DNA of 15,550 bases from an uncultured Flavobacterium sp. Its GTDB lineage: Bacteria; Bacteroidota; Bacteroidia; Flavobacteriales; Flavobacteriaceae. The DNA lies in contig NZ_CALFIG010000114.1 in NCBI RefSeq assembly GCF_937876455.1, forward strand, positions 1 through 15,550, written 5' to 3'. The position numbers were made by a program, and so were the translations under genes. Shown here piece after piece: positions 7,171 to 13,082 of the stretch. Below the pieces are notes generated by a model that did not search any database, was not told the DNA's origin, and worked only from the letters and a program-made list of their open reading frames with translations. Position 1 is the stretch's first letter, and each line of letters opens with the position of its first letter.

Positions 7171-9561
7171 ATGAAACGTACTATAAAAAAAGTTGCAGTC
7201 ATTGGATCTGGAATCATGGGTAGCGGAATTGCTTGCCACTTTGCTAATATTGGTGTAGAAGTATTACTTTTAGACATTATTCCAAATTCTCTTTCAGAAG
7301 CGGAAGAAAAAAAAGGACTTACACTTGATCACAAAGAAGTAAGAAATCGTATAGTAAATGAGCATTTAACCAATGCCTTAAAATCAAAGCCATCTCCTAT
7401 TTACCACTCAAGTTTTACATCAAGAATTACGACTGGCAATACAACTGATGATATGGCTAAAATTGCCAGTGTGGATTGGATAATTGAAGTTGTTGTAGAA
7501 CGATTAGACATCAAAAAACTTGTCTTTGAACAAATTGATAAATTTAGAAAACCTGGAACTCTTGTAACTTCAAATACATCTGGAATTCCTATTCAATTTA
7601 TGAGTGAAGGAAGAAGTGACGATTTTCAAAAACATTTCTGTGGAACACACTTTTTCAACCCAGCACGTTACTTAAAATTATTCGAAATTATTCCAGGCAC
7701 TAAAACCTCTCAAGAAGTATTAGATTTTTTAACAAATTATGGTGAAAAATTCTTAGGAAAAACTTCAGTCGTTGCAAAAGATACTCCTGCTTTTATTGGT
7801 AACAGAATTGGAATATTCGGAATTCAAAGTTTGTTTCACCAAGTGGCAGTAATGGGCTTAACCGTAGAAGAAGTGGACAAATTAACAGGACCTGTTATTG
7901 GTCGTCCAAAATCTGCTACTTTTAGAACAGTTGATGTGGTTGGTTTAGATACTTTGGTTCATGTAGCAAACGGAATTTATGAAAATTGCCCTACTGACGA
8001 AGCACATGAATTATTCAAGCTTCCTGAATTTGTAAACAAAATGATGGAAAACAAATGGTTAGGAAGCAAAACAGGACAAGGTTTCTATAAAAAAGAAGGA
8101 AAAGAGATTCTCACTTTAGATTTAAACACATTAGAATACAGACCTAATAAAAAAGCATCTTTTGCTACTTTAGAACTAACTAAAACGATTGAAAAACCAA
8201 TTGATCGATTCAAAGTTTTAGTTACTGGAAAAGATAAAGCAGGTGAATTTTACAGAAAAAACTTCGCTTCTATGTTCCAATACTGTTCAAACAGAATTCC
8301 TGAAATTACAGATGCTTTTTACAAAATCGATGATGCTATGAAAGCAGGTTTTGGATGGGAAAATGGTCCATTCGAAATTTGGGATGCAATAGGTGTAGAA
8401 AAAGGAATCGAATTAATGCAAGCAGAAGGATTACAACCTGTGTCTTGGGTTACCGATATGTTAGCTTCTGGAACCACTTCTTTCTATTCAATTAAAGATG
8501 GAGCAACGCATTTCTACTCTATCACTAACAAAAAGGTAGAGAAAATTCCAGGTCAAGATGCCTTCATTATTCTAAATAATATTAGAGATACTAAAAAAAT
8601 ATGGAACAACAGCGAAAGTATCATTACCGATTTAGGAGACGGAATCATCAATTTAGAATTCACATCAAAAATGAATTCGATTGGTGCGGGTGTTTTACAA
8701 GGTATAAATAAAGCAATTGATATTGCGGAAAAAGAATACAACGGATTAGTTATTGGAAATCAAGGGACTAATTTCTCTGTTGGGGCTAATTTAGCTATGA
8801 TTTTCATGATGGCGGTTGAGCAAGAATATGACGAACTAAACATGGCAATCAAAATGTTCCAAGACACCATGATGCGTTGTCGTTATTCTTCAATACCCGT
8901 TATTGCAGCACCTCACGGAATGACATTAGGTGGTGGTTGTGAATTAACCATGCACGCTGATAGAGCAGTTGCCGCAGCAGAAACCTATATCGGATTAGTC
9001 GAATTTGGCGTTGGAGTTATTCCAGGCGGTGGGGGTTCTAAAGAGATGGCATTGAGAGCATCTGATTTATTCCGTAAAAACGATGTGGAATTAAATGTCC
9101 TTCAAGAATATTTCTTAACTATAGGAATGGCAAAAGTAGCTACTTCGGCTTATGAAGGATTTGATACTGGCGTTTTACAAAAAGGAAGAGATATTGTTGT
9201 CGTAAATAAAGACCGCCAAATTGCAACAGCTAAACAAGTAGCTTTACAAATGGCAGAACAAGGCTACACACAACCTGTTAAAAGAAAAGATATCAAAGTA
9301 TTAGGAAAACAAGCTTTAGGAATGTTCTTAGTTGGAACAGACCAAATGGAAGCGGGTAAATACATTTCTGAACACGATAAAAAAATTGCAAACAAATTAG
9401 CCTATGTAATGGCAGGTGGCGATTTATCAGAAGCCACGTTAGTTTCTGAACAATACTTATTGGATTTAGAAAGAGAAGCATTTTTATCATTAACTGGAGA
9501 AAGAAAATCATTAGAAAGAATTCAGTATATGTTAACCAAAGGCAAACCATTAAGAAATTAG
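7171..9561 (+). CDS. fadN: 3-hydroxyacyl-CoA dehydrogenase / enoyl-CoA hydratase, FadN type
   Basis: Bifunctional beta-oxidation enzyme of 796 residues: hydrates trans-2-enoyl-CoA and oxidises the resulting 3-hydroxyacyl-CoA with NAD+. The dehydrogenase comes first: Rossmann GSGIMGSG (12-19), acidic D35 at the end of the second strand (NAD preference), catalytic H160 in GTHFFNPARYLKLFEIIPG with its partner E172, and the helical C-terminal domain to about 420. The hydratase domain follows (about 480-690): oxyanion-hole strands NFSVGAN and HGMTLGGGCEL, and both catalytic glutamates, E591 (GGGCEL) and E611 (GLVEFGVGVIPGGGG). This domain order is the reverse of E. coli FadB/FadJ and equals Bacillus FadN, which also has close to 790 residues. 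Ordinarily fadA would follow directly; here an IVS-type cassette lies between them. The gene is intact. Confidence 0.94.
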   Translation: MKRTIKKVAVIGSGIMGSGIACHFANIGVEVLLLDIIPNSLSEAEEKKGLTLDHKEVRNRIVNEHLTNALKSKPSPIYHSSFTSRITTGNTTDDMAKIASVDWIIEVVVERLDIKKLVFEQIDKFRKPGTLVTSNTSGIPIQFMSEGRSDDFQKHFCGTHFFNPARYLKLFEIIPGTKTSQEVLDFLTNYGEKFLGKTSVVAKDTPAFIGNRIGIFGIQSLFHQVAVMGLTVEEVDKLTGPVIGRPKSATFRTVDVVGLDTLVHVANGIYENCPTDEAHELFKLPEFVNKMMENKWLGSKTGQGFYKKEGKEILTLDLNTLEYRPNKKASFATLELTKTIEKPIDRFKVLVTGKDKAGEFYRKNFASMFQYCSNRIPEITDAFYKIDDAMKAGFGWENGPFEIWDAIGVEKGIELMQAEGLQPVSWVTDMLASGTTSFYSIKDGATHFYSITNKKVEKIPGQDAFIILNNIRDTKKIWNNSESIITDLGDGIINLEFTSKMNSIGAGVLQGINKAIDIAEKEYNGLVIGNQGTNFSVGANLAMIFMMAVEQEYDELNMAIKMFQDTMMRCRYSSIPVIAAPHGMTLGGGCELTMHADRAVAAAETYIGLVEFGVGVIPGGGGSKEMALRASDLFRKNDVELNVLQEYFLTIGMAKVATSAYEGFDTGVLQKGRDIVVVNKDRQIATAKQVALQMAEQGYTQPVKRKDIKVLGKQALGMFLVGTDQMEAGKYISEHDKKIANKLAYVMAGGDLSEATLVSEQYLLDLEREAFLSLTGERKSLERIQYMLTKGKPLRN

Positions 9562-9573
9562 TATAAAGTAAAA

Positions 9574-9591
9574 AGAATTAAGTATTAAGAC
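9574..9591 (+). repeat. Left inverted repeat of the IVS-like cassette
   Basis: AGAATTAAGTATTAAGAC, 13 bases after the fadN stop and ending 2 bases before the four-helix-bundle start codon. Bases 9577-9591 pair perfectly with 9966-9980. It will therefore lie in the leader of the small gene and could mask its start when paired. Confidence 0.75.
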
Positions 9592-9593
9592 CT

Positions 9594-9950
9594 ATGCATA
9601 ATTTTGAAAAATTAAAGATTTGGCAAAAAGCAATTGATGTAGCTGTTGAAGTTTACAATGTTTCACTTTTACTCCCTGTAGATGAAAAATTCAATCTAAT
9701 TCATCAAATTAAGAAATGTGCCGTTTCTATTCCTTCAAATATTGCAGAAGGTTCTGGAAGAAATTCAAATAAAGAGTTTATCCAATTTTTAGGAATTGCA
9801 AATGGTTCTACATTTGAACTTATAACACAACTAATTTTAGCAAAAAGATTAAGTTTAGCTAGTGAAGATATTATTCAACCAATCATAAATCAATTAGTTG
9901 AAATTAGTAATATGAGTTTTTCTTTCCAAAAATCACTTAAAAAAAATTAA
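9594..9950 (+). CDS. Four-helix-bundle protein (23S rRNA IVS / S23 family)
   Basis: This 118-residue protein carries the family's signature sequence: FEKLKIWQKAIDVAVEVY at the N-terminus (4-21), IKKCAVSIPSNIAEGSGR (39-56), then NKEFIQFLGIANGSTFELITQLILA (59-83). Family members form homopentameric four-helix bundles. They were first found encoded in 23S rRNA intervening sequences of Leptospira and Coxiella, and relatives occur as the accessory protein Avd of diversity-generating retroelements. The molecular function of stand-alone copies is not established; RNA or nucleic-acid binding is assumed from the basic surface of relatives. No retroelement, template repeat or rRNA gene is nearby. It interrupts the fad operon in the same direction and is read-through compatible. 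Its inverted-repeat flanks suggest it arrived as a unit rather than being a functional part of beta-oxidation. Confidence 0.9.
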   Translation: MHNFEKLKIWQKAIDVAVEVYNVSLLLPVDEKFNLIHQIKKCAVSIPSNIAEGSGRNSNKEFIQFLGIANGSTFELITQLILAKRLSLASEDIIQPIINQLVEISNMSFSFQKSLKKN

Positions 9951-9965
9951 TAAATCGATTGGTAA

Positions 9966-9996
9966 GTCTTAATACTTAATACTCCAATCTTAATAC
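9966..9996 (-). repeat. Right inverted repeat and extra heptamer of the IVS-like cassette
   Basis: GTCTTAATACTTAAT (9966-9980) is the perfect reverse complement of 9577-9591. The match continues at 9982-9983 after one mismatch. The nonamer TCTTAATAC occurs twice here, at 9968-9976 and 9988-9996, 20 bases apart, just upstream of the fadA start at 10005. Confidence 0.75.
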
Positions 9997-10004
9997 AACT
10001 AAAT

Positions 10005-11189
10005 ATGAAAACAGCATATATAGTAAAAGGATACCGTACTGCGGTAGGAAAAGCACCAAAAGGCTTATTCCGATTCAAAAGACCAGACGAATTAGCAGCA
10101 GAAACCATCGAACACATGATGGCGCAACTGCCTCATTTTGATAAAACCCGTATTGATGATGTCATGGTAGGAAATGCTATGCCTGAAGCTGAACAAGGGT
10201 TGAATGTAGCTCGTTTAATTTCATTAATGGGATTAAAAATCACAGATGTCCCTGGAGTTACAGTAAACAGATATTGTGCATCAGGATTAGAAACTATAGC
10301 TATGGCAACCGCTAAAATTCAATCAGGAATGGCAGATTGTATCATCGCTGGAGGAGCAGAAAGTATGAGTTATATTCCAATGGGTGGCTACAAACCTACT
10401 CCCGATTATAAAATTACAGCTGCTGGTCACGAAGATTATTATTGGGGAATGGGCTTAACAGCTGAAGCGGTTGCTAACCAATTCAATGTTTCTCGTGCCG
10501 ATCAAGATGAGTTTGCATTTCAATCGCATATGAAAGCTTTAAAAGCGCAAGCAGAAGGCAAATTTGACAACCAAATTGCACCTATCACAGTGGAACAAAC
10601 ATTTGTAAATGAAGACGGCAAAAAAGAAACCAAATCTTATGTTGTTACTAAAGATGAAGGCCCAAGAGCAAGGACTTCAGTTGAAGCTTTAGGGAACTTA
10701 AAACCGGTATTTGCAGCTGATGGTTCTGTGACAGCAGGAAATTCTTCACAAATGAGTGATGGTGCAGCTTTCGTTTTAATCATGAGCGAAGCAATGGTGA
10801 AAGAATTAAACTTAGAACCCATTGCTAGAATGTTAAGTTATGCTGCTTCTGGAGTTGAACCAAGAATCATGGGAATTGGTCCTGTTACAGCCATTCCAAA
10901 AGCATTAAAACAAGCGGGGTTAAAGCAAGACCAAATTAATTTAATTGAATTAAACGAAGCGTTTGCAGCACAATCGTTAGCGGTTGTGAGAGAATTAGGT
11001 TTAAATCCAGAAATCATAAATGTAAACGGAGGAGCTATCGCTTTAGGTCATCCACTAGGTTGTACAGGGGCTAAATTATCGGTACAATTGTTTGACGAAA
11101 TGCGATTAAGAAACAGCAAATACGGAATCGTTTCAATGTGTGTTGGAACAGGACAAGGTGCTGCCGGAGTTTTTGAATTTTTAAAGTAA
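10005..11189 (+). CDS. fadA: Acetyl-CoA C-acyltransferase (3-ketoacyl-CoA thiolase)
   Basis: Last step of the beta-oxidation cycle: thiolytic cleavage of 3-ketoacyl-CoA to acetyl-CoA and an acyl-CoA shortened by two carbons. The 394 residues match the usual length. The nucleophilic cysteine C91 is in VNRYCASGLE, NEAF (317-320) binds near the active site, H349 lies in GGAIALGHPLGCTGA, and the second catalytic cysteine C379 is in SMCVGTGQGAAG. The position in a fadN-fadA-fadE order points to a degradative thiolase rather than a biosynthetic acetoacetyl-CoA thiolase, though sequence alone does not exclude the latter. The start ATG is 55 bases after the four-helix-bundle gene and directly after the cassette's right end, so the cassette supplies most of its leader. 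The gene is intact. Confidence 0.94.
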   Translation: MKTAYIVKGYRTAVGKAPKGLFRFKRPDELAAETIEHMMAQLPHFDKTRIDDVMVGNAMPEAEQGLNVARLISLMGLKITDVPGVTVNRYCASGLETIAMATAKIQSGMADCIIAGGAESMSYIPMGGYKPTPDYKITAAGHEDYYWGMGLTAEAVANQFNVSRADQDEFAFQSHMKALKAQAEGKFDNQIAPITVEQTFVNEDGKKETKSYVVTKDEGPRARTSVEALGNLKPVFAADGSVTAGNSSQMSDGAAFVLIMSEAMVKELNLEPIARMLSYAASGVEPRIMGIGPVTAIPKALKQAGLKQDQINLIELNEAFAAQSLAVVRELGLNPEIINVNGGAIALGHPLGCTGAKLSVQLFDEMRLRNSKYGIVSMCVGTGQGAAGVFEFLK

Positions 11190-11220
11190 GAAATAGACGA
11201 AAGAAGAAAAATAAAAAATT

Positions 11221-13017
11221 ATGGAAGATATAATTAGAGGAGGGCAATTCCTTGTAAAAGAAACAAAATGCGAAGACATCTTCACACCCGAAGATTTCAA
11301 TGAAGAGCAAATCATGATGCGTGATTCAGTAAAAGAATTCGTTGACAAAGAATTATGGGCTCATAAAGATAAATTCGAAAAGAAAGATTACGCTTATACA
11401 GAAGAGTGTATGCGCAAAGCAGGAGAACTTGGATTTTTAGGAGTAGCTGTTCCAGAAGCTTACGGAGGTTTAGGAATGGGGTTCATTAATACCATGCTAG
11501 TTTGTGATTATATTTCGGGTGCAACAGGGTCTTTCTCCACTGCATTTGGGGCACATACAGGTATTGGAACAATGCCTATTACATTATATGGTACAGAAGA
11601 ACAAAAAGTTAAATACGTCCCAAAATTAGCTTCTGGCGAATGGTTTGGTTCTTATTGCCTAACTGAACCGGGCGCAGGATCAGATGCTAATTCAGGTAAA
11701 ACAAGAGCGGTACTTTCTGCTGATGGAAGACATTATTTGATTTCAGGTCAAAAAATGTGGATATCCAATGCCGGTTTTTGTAATTTGATGATTGTTTTTG
11801 CACGAATTGAAGACGACAAAAACATTACGGGATTCATAGTTGAATACGATAAAAATAATCCAAATGGAATTACGCTTGGAGAAGAAGAACATAAATTAGG
11901 TATTCGAGCAAGTTCAACTAGACAAGTATTTTTTAATGAAACTAAAGTTCCTATTGAAAATATGCTTGCAGGACGAGGTGAAGGATTCAAAATTGCGATG
12001 AACGCTTTAAATGTAGGACGAATTAAATTAGCAGCTGCTTGTTTAGAAGCACAAAGAAGAACAATTAGTGGAGCTGTAAAATATGCTAATGAGCGTATCC
12101 AATTCAATACACCTATTTCTAATTTTGGTGCTATACAAGCTAAATTAGCAGAAATGGCAACGAATTGTTTTATTGATGAAAGTGCCTCTTACAGAGCGGG
12201 TGGTGATATTGAAAACAGAATTAAAATCCGAGTAAATAACGGAAATACCCATCAAGAAGCTGAATTAAAAGGTGTAGAAGAATTTGCTATTGAATGTTCA
12301 ATACTTAAAGTTGCTGTTTCTGAAGATGTACAAAACTGTACAGATGAAGGTATACAAATATTTGGTGGTATGGGGTTCTCTGAAGATACACCTATGGAAT
12401 CTGCTTGGAGAGATGCTCGTATTGCTCGCATCTATGAAGGAACTAATGAAATTAATCGCATGCTATCTGTAGGTATGTTAATAAAAAAAGCGATGAAAGG
12501 GCATGTTGATTTATTAGGTCCAGCTATGGCTGTTGCTGAAGAATTAATGGGTATCCCTTCTTTTGAAACACCCGACTATTCTGAACTTTTCGCTGAAGAA
12601 AAAGAGATGATTGCTAAATTGAAAAAAGCTTTTTTAATGGTCGCAGGTAGTGCAGTTCAAAAATTTGGCACCGAATTAGAAAACCACCAACAATTACTTA
12701 TGGCCGCTGCAGATATACTTATAGAAATTTATATGGCAGAAAGTGGCATATTAAGAGCTGAAAAGATAGCAAAAAAATTAGGTAAAGAAGCAGCTGAAAT
12801 TCAAATTGCAATGGCACAACTTTATCTATATCACGCAACAGATATTATTACTCTAAAAGGAAAAGAAGGTATAGCTTCCTTTACAGAAGGTGATGAACAA
12901 CGTATGATGTTAATGGGGTTAAAACGCTTTACAAAATATGTAAACATGCCAAATATAGTAGCTCTACGTAATAAAATAGCATCTAAATTGATTTTGGATA
13001 ATCAATATAATTTGTAA
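11221..13017 (+). CDS. fadE: Acyl-CoA dehydrogenase, long C-terminal type
   Basis: FAD enzyme that oxidises acyl-CoA to trans-2-enoyl-CoA, passing electrons to electron-transfer flavoprotein (not in this window). It has the two family signatures: YCLTEPGAGSDA (145-156, flavin and substrate binding) and GGMGFSEDTPMESAWRDARI (382-401), with the catalytic base E406 in IYEGTNEINRML. The 598 residues exceed the roughly 380 of short- and medium-chain enzymes; the extra helical region from about 425 to the end resembles Bacillus FadE (close to 600 residues) and VLCAD-type enzymes, which favour long chains. It lies 31 bases after fadA and completes the fadN-fadA-fadE order known from Bacillus subtilis. 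A strong terminator follows 22 bases after the stop. Intact; chain-length preference is inferred from the family. Confidence 0.94.
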   Translation: MEDIIRGGQFLVKETKCEDIFTPEDFNEEQIMMRDSVKEFVDKELWAHKDKFEKKDYAYTEECMRKAGELGFLGVAVPEAYGGLGMGFINTMLVCDYISGATGSFSTAFGAHTGIGTMPITLYGTEEQKVKYVPKLASGEWFGSYCLTEPGAGSDANSGKTRAVLSADGRHYLISGQKMWISNAGFCNLMIVFARIEDDKNITGFIVEYDKNNPNGITLGEEEHKLGIRASSTRQVFFNETKVPIENMLAGRGEGFKIAMNALNVGRIKLAAACLEAQRRTISGAVKYANERIQFNTPISNFGAIQAKLAEMATNCFIDESASYRAGGDIENRIKIRVNNGNTHQEAELKGVEEFAIECSILKVAVSEDVQNCTDEGIQIFGGMGFSEDTPMESAWRDARIARIYEGTNEINRMLSVGMLIKKAMKGHVDLLGPAMAVAEELMGIPSFETPDYSELFAEEKEMIAKLKKAFLMVAGSAVQKFGTELENHQQLLMAAADILIEIYMAESGILRAEKIAKKLGKEAAEIQIAMAQLYLYHATDIITLKGKEGIASFTEGDEQRMMLMGLKRFTKYVNMPNIVALRNKIASKLILDNQYNL

Positions 13018-13039
13018 TTAAGTATAATTTAATTTGTTA

Positions 13040-13070
13040 AAAAAAGGGAACCTATGTGGTTCCCTTTTTT
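13040..13070. terminator. Strong bidirectional terminator between fadE and the adhesin gene
   Basis: A perfect 13-bp stem, AAAAAAGGGAACC (13040-13052) with GGTTCCCTTTTTT (13058-13070), around the loop TATGT. The GC-rich inner stem is flanked by T runs on both strands, so it can end fadE transcription on plus and adhesin transcription on minus; the adhesin stop codon is only 12 bases away. Confidence 0.93.
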
Positions 13071-13082
13071 ACTTATTCTGTT

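Larger units (their letters stand above)
9574..9983. mobile_element. IVS-like cassette: four-helix-bundle gene inside inverted repeats
   Basis: The left end AGAATTAAGTATTAAGAC (9574-9591) and the reverse complement of the right end (9966-9983) agree at 17 of 18 positions, 15 of them contiguous. Between them lies only the gene for a four-helix-bundle protein (9594-9950). The ends are built from the heptamer TATTAAG/CTTAATA: one exact and one near copy on the left, two exact on the right, and a third right-side copy outside at 9989-9995. Without the cassette fadN and fadA would be about 34 bases apart, a normal operon spacing. The layout mirrors 23S rRNA intervening sequences, where a long stem encloses an S23/IVP gene. 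I see no unambiguous target-site duplication. That the unit moves, or is processed as RNA, is inference. Confidence 0.55.

Noticed and set aside
9293..9550. Minus-strand open frame opposite the end of fadN
   Set aside because: It lies wholly within well-supported coding sequence of the hydratase part of fadN; its hydrophobic Leu/Phe-rich product is what AT-rich antisense frames usually give.
9592..9601. TATGCATA beside the four-helix-bundle start as a second MarR operator
   Set aside because: Only the central 8 bases resemble the promoter palindrome, and the match falls on the start codon; chance is the better explanation.
9594..9950. Accessory gene (Avd) of a diversity-generating retroelement
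   Set aside because: There is no reverse transcriptase and no template or variable repeat in the window, so the stand-alone IVS-type family is the better assignment.
11071..11310. Minus-strand open frame across the fadA-fadE junction
   Set aside because: It overlaps conserved thiolase active-site codons and the start of fadE, and has no family-like features.
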